Assembly: GCA_035771165.1 (NCBI GenBank)
Contig: JAWNZC010000324.1
Span: forward strand, 1,626,501 to 1,690,500
Direction: 5' to 3'
DNA length: 64,000 nucleotides
DNA from: Paragorgia papillata
Taxonomy: Eukaryota; Cnidaria; Anthozoa; Scleralcyonacea; Coralliidae
Position 1 is the stretch's first letter; each line of letters opens with the position of its first letter. The notes under the pieces are model-generated. The model made no database searches and was not told the DNA's origin. It saw only the letters and a list, made by a program, of their open reading frames with translations. Below are positions 33,056 through 46,187 of this stretch, one piece after another. Position numbers and translations under genes: made by a program.

Positions 33056-36000
33056 ATATCATTATTATTATTATTATCAACAATCTTTATACAGGTTATT
33101 TCTTGTTCAGTATGCGAGGTAAATATATATATATATTTTTATACTGCTATCAACCAAGGACCTGTATTAAAATGGAAAGTACAAAACTAAGATAAAAATC
33201 AATACATAAAAATAAAATGAATAAAAAAACCCAAAAAATATAATGTAAAAATTGAATGGTAAAAATTAAAGATTAAGAGTTTTAATTTTGTTCCTAAGCT
33301 TTAAATAGGATGGTTCATCTCTAATATCTATTGGTAAAGTATTAAAAATTAATGCTCCTTGGTGTTTAAAACTTTTTCGACCCGATTCTGTTTTCATACG
33401 CTGAGGTTTTAACAAGGAACCATTTCCACGGGTGGCTTTACAGTGTGACATATGTGTAAAATAATTGTGGTATATTTCTGGTTGAGTACAATGTAAGCAA
33501 CCAAAAACCATCAGCAGAGCGTCTCTAGCGGAGAAACATCACTGCGAATCCTTTTAAGTAATTTCAATCTAGATGACGCTTTTTTAAAAACTGAATTTAA
33601 AGGTTCATTTAAATTCATATGGTGGTCTAGAACAACTCCAAGATATTTGTAGGATTTTGATTCATGGACGATAGTATTATTTATTTTGATTTCTATCTTA
33701 CCACTTCTCGAGAGCCGTTGTGATGTTCCGAATAATACAAACTCTGTTTTCCCTTTATTTTGATTCAAGTATAGGTTGTTTGAGTTCAGCCATTGGAAGA
33801 TGCTATTACATTGTCTAATGAGCACATCTTGAATTTGTAAAGGATCCTTATTTGCATAGTAAACAGCAGTATCGTCGGCATAAAGTATAGATTTTGCATC
33901 TGCAATAGCCAGTTGAATGTCATTTATTAGGATATTAAAAAGAAGAGGACCTAATATTGATCCTTGCGGAACACCATATGTTATGGGTAACGATTCGGAT
34001 TTAACCCTGTCAAACACGACTACTTGGCTTCGATTGAAAAGGTAATCTTTCAACTATTCAATTTCGGTGGAATGGATCCCATAATAGGGTAGTTTTTCCA
34101 ATAAGCAAGCGTGATGGACCGTGTCAAATGCTTTTCGAAAGTCCATGAAAACTACACCAGTAAGAAGTCCATTATCCATATTGCATCTTACGTCATCCAC
34201 TAATCGAGTAACAGCATGAACTGTGGATCTGTTTGGTCTAAATCCAAATTGATTTGAGAAGAGCATGTTGTTAGTCTCAAGATATTCACTTAATTGTTTG
34301 TAGACAACTTTTTCAATAATCTTGGGGAAAAAACGTTGTGACAGAAACAGGACGATAGTTATCTAAGTTAGATTTTTCGTTGGATTTGTAAACTGGCGGG
34401 ACTTTTGCTTTCTTTTCAGATTTGGAAAAATTCCTGAATTTAGGCTTTGGTTAATCAACACCGTCCTTTATAAGTCTTGGAGGTATTTCATCAATGCCAG
34501 GACTTTTAAACGCCTTAAGCGCTTTAATAATGCGAAGAACTTCAAGCGGTGTTACTTCTGTGAAATAGAAACGATGATCATTCGGATTGATGTAATTACC
34601 AAGAGATGGAAATGAGTATGATTTCCAAGTGGGAAAGGACAAGTTGATTGAATTTTGCAACGTCAGTTATCATTGAATTGTTAACAAAAAAGGTTTTGGC
34701 TGCAGATTTTTTGTCGTTTACAGGATAACTTTCTTTGATCCGAGAGCAGAAATCTTTAGGCTTATTTATATTTTCATGAAAAAGATTTCTGTGATAATTT
34801 GATTTTTCTTTCCGAATAGCCGATGTAGTAAAGTTACGCATACGTTTATAATCATCCCAATCCTTTTGCAGTTTTGATCGTTTAGCCTTCTTCAGTAAAT
34901 AATCACGACTATTAATTTTAGTTCTTATATAAGATGTCAGCCAAGGGCAATCTCTTCCATTCACTCTTCGTTCCATTTTTGGAGCATGCTTATTCACCAA
35001 TTTGTTAACATATTCTTTGAATAAATTCCATGCTGAGTTAAAGTCATCTATCAAGATTTGATCCCACGGCAAGTCTTGTAGAGCAGATTTAAAGGATTTT
35101 TTTTAGTAGTGCTTATAACTCCGGGCATTTATTTTTCGGGGCCTATATTTCTTACAGTTCATCTTACGAATAATGCCAATCAAATGATGGTCACTGAAGC
35201 CAGATTCGAGAGAAAATGCATTGGAGATATTGTCGTCATGGGTCACAAAGGATAGGTCAATTAATGTGTCTGAGTTAATAGTTGATCTTGTTGGTTGCTT
35301 TATCATTTGCTGGAAGTTATGAATTCTTATTATATCCTTAACGTCCCTTTGTTCATTTTGTCGTAAATAATCACAGTTGAAATCCCCAGTGATGATGATC
35401 TCTTTATGTTCGGCCAGAGCTGTCGTTAGGGCATTATTAAAATCAGCGTTAAAATTTTTATTCAAATAATTTGAAGAATTAGGAGGACGATAGCATATGC
35501 ATAGAAGGATTGATTTCGAGTTTTTGATAAATAATTCCACCCAAATACTTTCAATTTTGTCTACTTCAAGATCAAGACGTCTTTGCCAATCCAAGTCATT
35601 CCGAAGATACAGACAAACTCCACCCCCTGATCCCGGATTCCTATCCTTTCTTACAGTATCATATCCTTCAACACGAATTTCACAATCATTTACAGATCTG
35701 TTAAGTTTCGATTCAGTCACCCCAAAGGCATGGATGATTTTTCCAGATTCTTGAAGCAATAATTTTACATGACTCAGTTTTGACAGTAGACCATTGACGT
35801 TTTGGTGTAATATTTTCAATCCCCTAGATTTTAAATAGCTCTTCAATTTGTCGAAAACTGTAGGCCTTTGTTCGGTATTGGGAGTCTCAACGACATTGCA
35901 AACAGTACAGTACAAACGTTCTTTCTCTCCTTCAAATTTATCAACAAGGCACTTCATATGAAACGGCTCTTTACATATCTCACACTTCCCGCTCATTTGA

Positions 36001-36300
36001 TTCTTCCTGATAGTTTTATCACAAGTGATACATCTTTTAGACGGACCAGGACAAGTTTCAATATCTCCTCCAAGTAATAGCAGAATTTGAAATGCTACCT
36101 TCGGGCTAATTTTCAAACCAAACTCTCGCTGGTCTTACCATAAGGATGAGTAGATATAAGAATCGTTGATGTCTTCGACATATTCACCATTAAAAGAGTA
36201 ACAGACTGAATTACAGCTTAGATTTGTAGGCTTTTTGACGATAAAAATTAAGATCAGACAGACAAGAGCTCTAAACATGACCGCCATGACCAGGCAATAG
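33056..36300 (-). pseudogene. CR1-type retrotransposon F, nested in E (2A-like, PHD-like finger, endonuclease, RT)
   Basis: The minus-strand element begins with a hydrophobic leader at 36287 (MAVMFRALVCLILIFIVKK). A 337-codon frame from 36116 then has LLLGGDIETCPGP, a 2A-like site with Cys replacing the essential Asn. Next come a PHD-like cysteine cluster (CITCDK...CEICKEPFHMKC...CTVC) and an endonuclease (LHQNVNGLLSKL, TESKLN, ITGDFNCDY, GFSDHHLIGI). The RT follows in several frames: FMDFRKAFDTVHH, GVPQGSILGPLLFN, ILYADDTAVYY. The C-terminal tail ends at 33266. At least four frameshifts or stops inactivate it. The 3' tail has ATT units at 33.06-33.08 kb. Confidence 0.85.
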
Positions 36301-36404
36301 TAATAAGTAATTTAAGTTTATTAAATTAATTTGTTTATTAAATTAATTTGTTTATTAAATTAAATTAATTAAGTTTATTAAGTTAATTTAAGTAATAAGT
36401 TGTT

Positions 36405-37680
36405 TATTGCAAGTTGAAAGAACGTCTATCTCAAGAGATTTGGCTGAAGACTCGTCTGTTGCATCTGCGCAAACATCACATAATAGTTCACATTTATTTT
36501 GCCCTTGTTAATGCTCGTTCAGTAAAAAACAAAGTTCCGGACATTATTGATCATGTGGTAAACACACAGAATCGGTGGTGGGACTGGAATTATGTTTAAA
36601 AATTATGTCAATGTTTCTATGATTGATGGGAAAGAGAAACAATCATTTGAATTATCTGAGTGGACTGTTCATGTACACAACAAAACCATCAAAGTTGTAG
36701 CTGTGTATCGCCCTCCTTACTCTGAGGCTCATCCAGTCTCATCTATTGTTTTCTTTGAGGAGTTCTCAAGCTATCGCGAGAATATTGTGATGTCCCCCGA
36801 AATTTTACTCATCGCAGGAGATTTCAATTTTCACCTAGATTGTCCTTCCGATAATGAAGCCAAAAAGTTTTTGAGCTATTGGAGACGTTTGGCCTTACTC
36901 TGCACGTCGGTGTACCTACCCACTCGTCAGGTCACACACTTGATCTCATTATCTCACGATCAAGTATAGACATTAATATCACTGTTCCGCATACGACTTT
37001 GCGCCTCTCTGACCATTCATTTGTGGAGTGTAATCTTGATGTCCCACGTCCTAGTCTATCGGTTAGAGAGATTCGTTACCGTAAGTTAAAACAGATAGAC
37101 CTCGACGCCTTTAAAGCTGATATCCTGTCATCCGAACTCTATACGAACTCTTTATCGTCTATACTTGACCAACACGCTCCCCTTATGACAAAAACTATGG
37201 TTGTGAGACCCAAAATACCTTGGTTTAACGATGAACTCAGAAAACTAAAATCTAAGCGAAGAAGGTTGGAAAGAAGAATGCTGAAAACTGGTCTTCCTTT
37301 TGATAGGGAATTCTATGGATAGATTCTACCATAGAATACGTGATGAGTATTCCTTCCAACTGAATGATAACCGAAGAAAATATTATTCTGATCTTATTGA
37401 CGATTGTGCAGGAAACACTAAGAAATTGTTCCATGTGGTTAATTCCCTTTCTAAGGGGCATCAACCTAATTTGTTACCATCTTACGACAATCCGCATGTT
37501 TCGGCCAATGAGTTTGGAGAATTTTTCTTTAGGAAAATTGAACTTATCGGGGCGGAGATTGATAATATTATGGTCGACCCACCCGAAGTTTGATCCTCAC
37601 CATCTGTGGTCAAGCTTGAGCATTTTTCTCCACTTTCTGAGCAAGAGGCGCGTGCTATCATTATGGAATCGTCCAAATGC
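36405..37680 (+). pseudogene. CR1-type retrotransposon E, endonuclease segment
   Basis: This continues element E after F. It contains ALVNARSVKNKVPDIIDHVV, the typical start of a CR1 endonuclease, then VAVYRPPYSE, LIAGDFNFHLD, SSGHTLDLIISRSS and LRLSDHSFVECNL. These carry the expected catalytic D/N and S-D-H residues. The linker to the RT follows (KIPWFNDELRKLKSKRRRLE, NPHVSANEFGEFF). Frameshifts occur near 36.59, 36.95, 37.31 and 37.60 kb. It is interrupted at about 37680 by element G. Confidence 0.8.
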
Positions 37681-37682
37681 CC

Positions 37683-40012
37683 TTAATAATTGAAACTACT
37701 CTTAACATCGTTAATGAGGTGCATTACTTTGCAAGTAATAAACGAAATTGCTCGAAGTGTGATGTGTCCAAGGTTAAAGCTCTCGGAGAAAATATGGATT
37801 GGGTTTTTAATGGCGCTGAATGGGATATAGATGGTGTGTGGGAATATTTGCACTCCAAAATAATTTCCATCAGTAATGCGTGTACACCGATCAAGATAAT
37901 TAGAACTACAAATGGTTTAGAGATTCGCAAACTACCTTGGGAATGCAGTAAATTGAAACGATTAAGAAAAGAAAAGAATCAGAGGTGGCAAATTTGCCTA
38001 CGGATATTAATCTGAAGTATGCAATGGACTCCCAAAAAGCATTTGAATCTACTGAAGGGGATCTTAAACGGAACTACGAGAGAAAGCTTGCAAGAGGTAT
38101 AAAAACTAATTCAAAGGCATTTTTTTCATATATTCTTTCAAAGAGAAAAGTGCATGAAGTGGTTGGACCATTAACAAACCAAGGTTCTAACACAAAGACG
38201 ACAAGTCCTAAAGAATCTGCATATTTACTTGCTGATTATTTTTCACTGTATTTACAATGGAACCTGATGGGCCACTGAGAAAGGAATGTTATGTCACTAC
38301 TCCAAGTATGTCACACATTGAAGATATGTGCATTGACGACAAGGATGTTTATCAATTGCTAAGCTCTTTGGATATTTTCAAGTCTCATGGTCCAGATGAA
38401 ATTCATTCAAAAACATTGAAACTACAGTACTTACGTGATAATCCTACGTTTGTTCAAGCAGTCAGCCAATTATTTAGAAGTTGTGCGTTGAAGTATGAAA
38501 AGGTTCCAGATATTTGGAAACAAGCTATTGTAATTCCCCTTTTTAAGAAGGGGTGCAAGTTGGATGCAAATAATTACAGACCAGTTTCATTGACTTGCAT
38601 TCTATGTAAGGTTTATGAAAAACTTCTACGTAAGCACATCCTGCAGCACGTGCATAACAAAGTGTCACATTTCCAACATGGTTTTGTTACAGGAAAGTCT
38701 TGTTTATCCAATCTTCTGGAAACTGTTGAAGAAATAGCAAACTTTTTGGATTGTGGTCACGACGTTGATTTGATATATTTGGATTTTTGTAAAGCTTTTG
38801 ACTCCGTTCCACACTCTCGTTTACTAATTAAATTGCAGTCCTTTGGAATTATTGGGAATACTCTGGCTATTGTTCAGGATTTTTTGAAAAATAGATACAT
38901 GACTGTAAAAGTGGGAGATTCATATTCGGAATAGAAAGGAATCGTTTCTGGCGTGCCGCAGGGATCCGTGCTTGGCCCGCTTCTTTTTGTTTTGTTTATG
39001 AACGACTTACCCGAGAATGTTAAATCAGTTTTTAAGCTTTTTGCCGATGATGTAAAGCTTGTAGGCGATGCAAACGATTCTGAAGTAATAAAGCAAGACT
39101 TGGAACGCTTATCAAACTGGGAATCCAACTGGTGTATGAATTTTAACCCTAAGAAATGTACTGTTATTCACCTTGGAAAAAGCAATGGTAGGCAGAGTTA
39201 TTCCCTTGGTGGAAGCGAACTCAAGGTAGTTGAGGAAGAACAAGATTTGGGTGTGGTGGTATCAGAAACTTTTTCTTGGTCTAATCAAATCGAGAAAAGC
39301 ATTGGGAAAGCGAAGCGTATGACCGCTTGGATTTTGAGGAATGTACTTTCTCGGGAATCTAACGTACTTTTGCCTATTTACAAATCACTGATAAGACCAC
39401 ATCTTGAATACTGCGTTCAGGTGTGGGCACCCCGTCCTAGATATGGTAATTGGCAATGTATAATGGAACTTGAAAACTGCCAACGTAAATTTACGAAATT
39501 AATTAGGGGGCTGGAAAATTTGTCATATAAAGAAAGACCGATGAAACTGGGACAAACAACATTGTTGGAGCGAAGAACGCGAGGCGACCTCATCGAGATG
39601 TTTAAAATTCAAAATAAAATTGTTTCTTATGGTCAACACATGTTTAGAAGTGGCAAGTCTGGTAGGCAGAACTTATTAATACATGGGTCTAACTCAACTT
39701 TGTACCAGGACTTATTTAAGTGTAGATCGCTTAAATATTGGAACAGATTACCCTTAGCAGTTAGGACTACTTCTTCAGTTATAAGTTTTAAAATATTATT
39801 AGAACAGTACAAACAGGATTCAATTAGGCAAGGAATTAATAACGGTTTTTGGGAACTTTCGGAGGAGATTTTTAAACGAGTATAACTTTTTATTTAATTT
39901 TTTTTTTGTATATTGTATATAGGTTTATATTGTAAATTTTTATTGCATGTTTGAGATAATTGTATGTATGCATTTGAGATGCTTAATGTAGCATAATTAT
40001 TAAACTTAATGC
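37683..40012 (+). pseudogene. CR1-type retrotransposon G, nested in E (RT, nearly intact)
   Basis: A 5'-truncated element in the same direction as E. AATGCC occurs at both junctions (about 37677 and 40009), compatible with a short target duplication. The RT has NNYRPVSLTCILCKVYEKLL, LDFCKAFDSVPHSRLL (A), GVPQGSVLGPLLFV (B) and KLFADDVKLVG (C). A long thumb and C-terminus (YKSLIRPHLEYCVQVWAP, YWNRLPLAVRTTSS) end at 39885. One TAG (38932-38934) separates palm motifs A and B, and frames shift near 37.98 and 38.26 kb. Few lesions suggest it is younger than E and F. Confidence 0.85.
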
Positions 40013-41185
40013 CTCCTGTCAACTTGATCCTATTCCCACTTGGCTTCTTAGTTGTGCTGTGATGTTCTCGTTCCTGTCATCACACGGATGGTGAATTTGT
40101 CGTTACAAAACTGTGTCGTACCTGATGATTGGAAGATTGCGCTGGTTTTTCCTTTGCTGAAGAAACTGGGCCTAGAACTGATTTTCCCGAATTTTAGGCC
40201 TGTGAGTGTGAGCAACCTTCCATTCGTTGCAAAAACCGCCGAGAATGTAGTGATATTGCAGACGTTAGATCATTGCTGTATTAATTCCCTCCTGCCTCCA
40301 CATCAGTCATCTTACCAGGAGTTTCACTCTACTGAGACTGCCCTTCTTAAAGTCCAAAATGACATTCTCGCTAACATGGATCGACAGGAAATTACATTGC
40401 TTATTCTCTTGGACCTCAGCGCTGGCTTCGATACCATTGATCACAAGGTTATGTTGGATATCTTGGAATGTGACCTTGGAGTCGTGGGTAATGCCCAAAA
40501 GTGGATTGCCTCCTTTTTGATGGGAAAGAGCAACGTATTTGCATTGATCATGTCCAGTCTAAATGTTATGGCCTGACGTCTGGTGTTCCTCAGGGTAGCT
40601 GCTTAGGCCCATTGTTGTTTCTTATCTACGCTTCCGGGATTTTTAAAATTGTGTCGAAACATCTTCCTTACGCCCATGGATATGCAGATGATACGCAAAT
40701 GTATCTCTCGTTCAAGCCCGACACTCTGTCGTCCCAAGAAATGCTGTTAAATCATTTGAGGAATGCATTGCTGAAGTTCGAGCCTGGATGATTTCACATC
40801 GATTAGTAATTAACGACACTAAAACTGAATTTTTAATAGTTGGCTCCAGACAGCAGTTGTTGAAAGTATCTATTGACTCTATCACTGTCGGTGAATCAAC
40901 TATTATGCCTGTTAAGTCGGTGCGCAATCTTGGTGAGTTGTTCGATAACCAGATGTCAATGCATGCCCATGTTGGCAAAGTCTGCAGTAAGGCATTTTAT
41001 AGTCTTTATAACATTCGACAAATTAGAAAGTTTGTATCTGCTGACTCCAGAATCCTTGCTCATGCCTTTGTTACGTCTCATTTAGACTACTGCAATTCGT
41101 TGCTATATGGTATTTCTCAATATCAAATTGATCGACTACAACGTATACTTAATGCAGCTACTCGAATGGTGTGTCTTGTGCCTAA
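40013..41185 (+). pseudogene. CR1-type retrotransposon E, RT segment
   Basis: Element E resumes with LDPIPTWLLS, the normal entry to a CR1 RT. It continues with NFRPVSVSNLPFVAKTAENV, LLDLSAGFDTIDHKVML (A), SGVPQGSCLGPLLFLIY (B) and HGYADDTQMYLSF (C). The thumb follows (MISHRLVINDTKTEFLIVGS, YCNSLLYGISQYQIDRLQRI) and reaches MVCLVPK, where the Harbinger transposon begins. Stops or frameshifts are near 40.07, 40.57 and 40.79 kb. Confidence 0.85.
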
Positions 41186-41402
41186 AGCGACAAGCATTTT
41201 AGGTACGGCACTCTTAAATTTCGGCACGCGGACCAATTTTTTTAGGCACGGCACTCGTGTAAACGCAAAAATATAGGCCCGCGTGCCATAAAATTTTGGA
41301 GTGCCGAGACCACCTCGAGAGGTAGTCTCGGCCCGCCTAAATACTTGGGCTGCGGACCAAAAATTAATTACGCATGCGCACAGACTTTAATATAAAGGCA
41401 AG

Positions 41403-44364
41403 ATGGCGTCCAAGAACAGAGGTAAAATTTGGTCGGACGAAGCAACTTTAACTCTAATCCAATTGTGGTCAGAGGAAACGATTCAGATTTCTTTAGAGAC
41501 TAGTAAATCATCAAAATCAACAGCTAAAGTTTATCAAACACTGTTGGTAAGTAATTCAAAGTTTCAAACTTGTTTATATTGGGAACACATTTAACATAAT
41601 GTTAAGATGATTAAAGCACAATGTTTTATTTATGACCTAGCTTCAGTTGCAAGGCAAGGGATACGAAGAGTTTACCCAAAAGGAAGTCATGAACAAAATA
41701 AAAAAGTTGCGTCAGAAGTATAAAGCTGATAAAGATAAGACGAGACGATCAGGAACTGGTGCACGCAAGAAGTGGAAGTTTTTTGATGAAATCGATAGAT
41801 TTTTAATGAATAGACACAATGTCACTCCACCAGCTCTAGCTGATACAATGGCAGAAAGTGATTTGCAGTTGGACAAGTTATCAGACAGCTCAAGCACTGG
41901 TAAATTTCATTTATATTTAAGCTTTAATTAATATGATAAATATTTGCACAGTCTCGTTAAATAGCATATTTATAACTAGCTAGCAGTATCATTTACACGC
42001 AGTGTGCATAAAAAAGACAAAACCACTTAAAAAATAATGTTGTAGTCTTTTGGTGATTTAAAATTAAATTTAACAACTAACAAGCATGGGTATATCATGT
42101 GCACTGTAAATGCATGTAAAGTATAGTATGCCATCCTGGCTGGTCTTTGTATATTGACAAATATTGTTGCAGATTTTATAGCAAGTGTCAAAGTTTGTTT
42201 TACATTAAGGAATGATTTAATTTGTTTTTTACATTACATTTAAGTTGATCAACTGGTAGACGAATATGGGCATGGTGAAACCTCTCTCCGCAAGTGCAAC
42301 ACTTGTGATTATGAACAAGAAATACGATCCAGTGGTGTCCATACGTGTGGAGGTGGTTCTGTCATGGTCTTCAGTGATGATGATGAATTTTCTTGTCCAA
42401 ATTGTGATGTAAATACAAGCAATCCAGAAAAAAGAAATTGTGGTAAGTAATTTGTCCTTGGGCATTGTACCCCCATTTTACATTTGATTGTTATCAAATG
42501 AATTACACATTTTCCCTAATGAGGTGGTAAATATCACAGACAGGGGAAGGCTTTGACCTCCTTTTGGTGGCACCACTGATTTTGATACTGTCTGTTTCAG
42601 TGTATCATGTTAAGCTGTCAGTGTATCATGTTAAGCTGTCCTGCTATAGATATATTGGTAATGTGGCATTGCAATTAAACAAAGTAGCTCTTTCTGACAT
42701 TAAACTTTTTCATGTTTCTCTAATATGATCATTACCTTCCTTAAGAAAATAAAAAACTTAGTATTAAAAGTGATTTCCATGGTAGCATTTTAAAGGTGTG
42801 GGGTGCTAAGTCAAAGGTATATTAACTTATTAACCCCAGAGGAAAATTATAAAGGAGCTGGTTATAGGGCCAATGCCAGACAATTCTACTCTGTCAAACA
42901 CCAGATGATTTTACCCATCGAAGGGAGACCTCTTGGGGGTTAATGGGTACTGCTGGCTAAGGTTGACCGTGTGACCATGGTGTGATGTAGCAACTTTTTA
43001 ACATATTAGATAATCATGTATATCTTTATGTTTATTGAACAAAAATCACTTGAAACTTGTATTTGACATTTAGTTTTATGAACTTTGGCGCTATGCAAAG
43101 TTCCAAGTGATTTTGTTCAATAAACATAATACTGTATATACACAATTTTGTAATATGTTAAAATGTTGCTACTGTACATCACACCATGGTGACACGGTTT
43201 CTCATTTGAATATCACATGATTCTAAATATCTCAACAACTAAATAAAATATGGAAAAACTGTAAATTGGCATTCTTCATTATTTTAAGAGTTTGCTTGTG
43301 CTTTGATCAGTTTGATCTCCATGAAGTTTGAATCATAGTCATAGGCCAAACATGTTAATTTTCCTAACAGTATTATATATCTCTTAATTTGTGTGGTAGA
43401 ACAACTGACTTTCTCCTCCATACAGTCATGAGAAATATCTGCTGCAATTTCACTTAGTTGTATTTTGTTTATTACTTTTAAGAAAATGATCAAGATGACA
43501 GTGCACCTAAAGAACAAGATGATGCAGGTACCAGCAAGGGGAACCTTTCACTTGCACGAAGGAAGAAAAAGAAAAGCAATGTTGAAAAAAGCCTGGAAGT
43601 TGTTCTTGATAAGTTTAAAAAGACAGCATCTACTCATTTTGAAAGGTAGGCAATAATATAGAGTTAGATTTAGAATAATAATAATATAGAGTTAGAATAA
43701 TATTGAAGTTTTAGGTAATTAGGCTACGCAGTGAGGTACCCATTTTAGCACCCTGCAACTCTTCAATCATCAGAATTAATGTAACTAATGAACTATGTAC
43801 CAAAACGTTAAGCCTAATAATATCAAATACAATGTACAGTGTATGTGCCGCAGTATGTGCCCTTAGATCACACTCCTAAAAAAATGGACTCTTCATAAGT
43901 CTATATGTTTTATTCAATTGCTGGGCTGTTGTGGCCTAGATTTGTGAGGTAAATGTAGTTTTGTCTAAGTAAAGCAGAAAGCAAGGTTTGCTAAATGGGA
44001 CCCCACCCTCCATCAAGTATAACGCATTAACGATACACTGGCATGAAATATTACCAAGGTTTTATTTTTCAGATATCAGAAACTTGAGGAAGAAAGAATT
44101 CAAAATGATCGTGAATTTCGGATTCAGCAATTGCAGTTGGAAAATGAGAGAAGGAAAGAGGAGCGAGAGCATGAGTTGAACATGTTACGCATGGTGTTGG
44201 GTCAACAAGCTTCATCAAGTGTTGTACCATCCAGTTACCATCCGTTTCATTTACCTGCTGTCTATGGAACTTCCTCCTCTAATCCACACCCAAATAGTGA
44301 TAGCAGTGATATTGGTGACTACACGTATCCTACACATGGTGCTCCAACTTATTTTAAAATGTGA
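41403..44364 (+). CDS. SANT/Myb-like Harbinger accessory protein, five exons, 344 aa
   Basis: Exons joined at GT-AG sites are 41403-41546, 41647-41899, 42260-42442, 43483-43645 and 44073-44364. All junctions keep the frame, giving 344 codons from MASKNRGKIWSDEATLTLI to a TGA. Exons 1-2 encode a Myb/SANT-like trihelix domain (WSDEATLTLIQLW, FTQKEVMNKIKKLRQKYKAD, GARKKWKFFDEID). Exon 3 has two CxxC pairs (CNTCDYEQEI; FSCPNC), a possible zinc ribbon. Exon 5 begins with a charged coiled coil (QKLEEERIQNDREFRIQQLQ). In Harbinger systems this partner binds the ends and carries the transposase into the nucleus. Confidence 0.85.
42965..43200. repeat. Foldback MITE in an intron of the SANT gene
   Basis: Imperfect inverted arms of about 90 bp are present (CCGTGTGACCATGGTGTGAT and its counterpart ACACCATGGTGACACGG; TATGTTTATTGAACAAAAAT and its inverse). 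They lie within the intron between exons 3 and 4, so splicing would remove the insertion. Confidence 0.75.
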
Positions 44365-44721
44365 CAATTGGGTTTAATATGTCACAGAAACTCAAGAAAT
44401 GTAGCTTTGAAACTACTGTTGTTGACGACATTGTTGTTTTTATATTATATACAGTAGAGTTACTTAAATTTGATAAATGTTCCCATTTGTTAAATGTTCA
44501 TACTTGATAAATGTTCGTCACTGGTTGTAACTGCCTAACGTAATAACAAAAAGTTGATATTTAACTTAATGATTAAAGAACAAGTTATTTATGTCATATT
44601 ATAGTTAATATTACTGCATTTAAATGTATAATTATGAATGTTGCTGAAAGAAATTAACAATATATTTTACATACACATGTGCTGATTGTACTATAATTTT
44701 AAAGCTTAAATACTGTCATTC

Positions 44722-45978
44722 TTAAGTAAAGTACTCTGTTAAGGCAATGCGAATGTTTTCAGCATCAGGTTCCTCAATGTCATCAATTGGCACACTTGGT
44801 TCTTCGACAAGTTCTGGCTCCTCCCAGTTGGGCAGAAAGTCATTTTTTTGAACTTCGCATATATTATGTACAATACAGGATGCCAGTACAATATCTACCA
44901 AAGAGTGCAATTCCATATCTACTCGCTTGCTAAACCTGGCGAATCTTCCTTTCCATCTACCAAATGTATTTTCTACCGTCATTCTTGCACGACTGAGACG
45001 GTAGTTAAATACTCGTTGACTTCTGGATGCCTCGTTCCTGGGATACCCCTTTACCACCCATGGGAGAAGTGGGTAAACTGGATCGGCCAGAAGAACGGGG
45101 GGTATTTCCACTCCACCAATTTCTTTCTTGAGGTCATTAGGAAAAAGATTTTGCTCATTTCCCTTTTTAAATATTTCTGAGTTAGAGAAAACTCGCGCAT
45201 CATGGACGCTTCCTGGCCAACCAACCACTACATCTCTGTATAAATAATTGCAATCAACTACTGCTTGCATAATGATGCTGTGAAAACCTTTGCGATTGAC
45301 ATATTCTACATGATTATCCGATGGTGCTAGAATCGGTATGTGCGTGCCATCGATTGCACCAGCACACATGGGAAACCCCCATCTTTCCTCATAACCTTCA
45401 ATGACTTGCAATAGGTCATCTCCCCTTGGGAAGCTGATCGACTTTGGAAATCGTTTTATTATTGCTCGACATACTTCTTTAACACACAGGCACACAAACG
45501 AACGGGATACACCAAATAAATTCGCGACAGTTCGATATTCAGCAGTGGAGGACAAGTAGTACAATGTAAGTGCTAGTCGTCGCTTTGCTGAAATCGATTC
45601 ACGCATGACGGTATTGTTATGACGTATATCTTGCTCAACCTTATTGAGGATAAATGCGAATGTTTCCTTCGTGACTCTGAAGTTAGCGTACCATAGTTCG
45701 TCGTTAAATGTTTGATCAACCATCTCGAACCAGGTCAGCGATCGCGGATGCATCCACAGTGTTCTAGTTCGTGGACAATGTAAGCAGGATAAGACAGCCT
45801 CAATAAACGCAAATCTGCGTTTGTTTATCTCATGAAAAGGTATTCTTGGCGAATAGCTATCTTCTAATCGTGTCTGCCGTACACGTCTTCTTTTCTTTAC
45901 GTAAAGATACCAAGCAAGAGCAAGTTTATTTACCGCGTTTTCGTCCGCCATGTTTGAAAATTCCCGCGAAATTGTCAT
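44722..45978 (-). CDS. Harbinger DDE transposase (HARBI1-like)
   Basis: A 418-codon uninterrupted frame. A second in-frame ATG ten codons in (MADENAVNKL, 45951) may be the true start. The N-terminal half has a helical region (FRVTKETFAFILNKVEQDIR) and an HTH-like AEYRTVANLFGVSRSFVCLC. The DDE_4 nuclease core is complete: first Asp in GAIDGTHIPI, second in WPGSVHDARVFSN and Glu in ARMTVENTFGRWKGRF. The family motif LLADPVYPLLPWV lies between them. Length and order are normal for HARBI1-type enzymes. It converges on the SANT gene, with 357 bp between their ends. It looks functional. Confidence 0.93.
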   Translation of the reverse strand: MTISREFSNMADENAVNKLALAWYLYVKKRRRVRQTRLEDSYSPRIPFHEINKRRFAFIEAVLSCLHCPRTRTLWMHPRSLTWFEMVDQTFNDELWYANFRVTKETFAFILNKVEQDIRHNNTVMRESISAKRRLALTLYYLSSTAEYRTVANLFGVSRSFVCLCVKEVCRAIIKRFPKSISFPRGDDLLQVIEGYEERWGFPMCAGAIDGTHIPILAPSDNHVEYVNRKGFHSIIMQAVVDCNYLYRDVVVGWPGSVHDARVFSNSEIFKKGNEQNLFPNDLKKEIGGVEIPPVLLADPVYPLLPWVVKGYPRNEASRSQRVFNYRLSRARMTVENTFGRWKGRFARFSKRVDMELHSLVDIVLASCIVHNICEVQKNDFLPNWEEPELVEEPSVPIDDIEEPDAENIRIALTEYFT

Positions 45979-46187
45979 TCACACTTATGACCGCTCAAAA
46001 TTGTTCTGAGGGCTCATTTTTTAAGCGGGCCTTATTCGTGATCAGGGGTGCCTGTTCAGAAGCCGGATGTGTGACGGGTCCGCTAAAAAATTGTCGTGTA
46101 AACGAAGCGTACCGCTTTTAGGAAAGTGGTCCGCGTACCGAAATTTAGGAGTGCCGTACCAAAAACTCTTGTCGTGTAAACGGGGCT

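Larger units (their letters stand above)
41186..46187. mobile_element. PIF/Harbinger transposon, 5.0 kb, apparently complete
   Basis: The element is flanked by TAA on both sides (41183-41185 and 46188-46190), the 3-bp duplication typical of Harbinger. The pre-insertion site is a continuous codon run in retrotransposon E. The inverted ends match over GGTACGGCACTCnTAAATTT and CGCGGACC. The left end lacks about 11 bp (the CCCGTTTACAC stretch) present at the right end. Inside are two convergent genes, a SANT/Myb-like protein on plus and a DDE transposase on minus. A hairpin (GCCGAGACCACC...GGTAGTCTCGGC) lies in the left subterminal region. Both proteins are normally needed for mobility. Confidence 0.92.
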
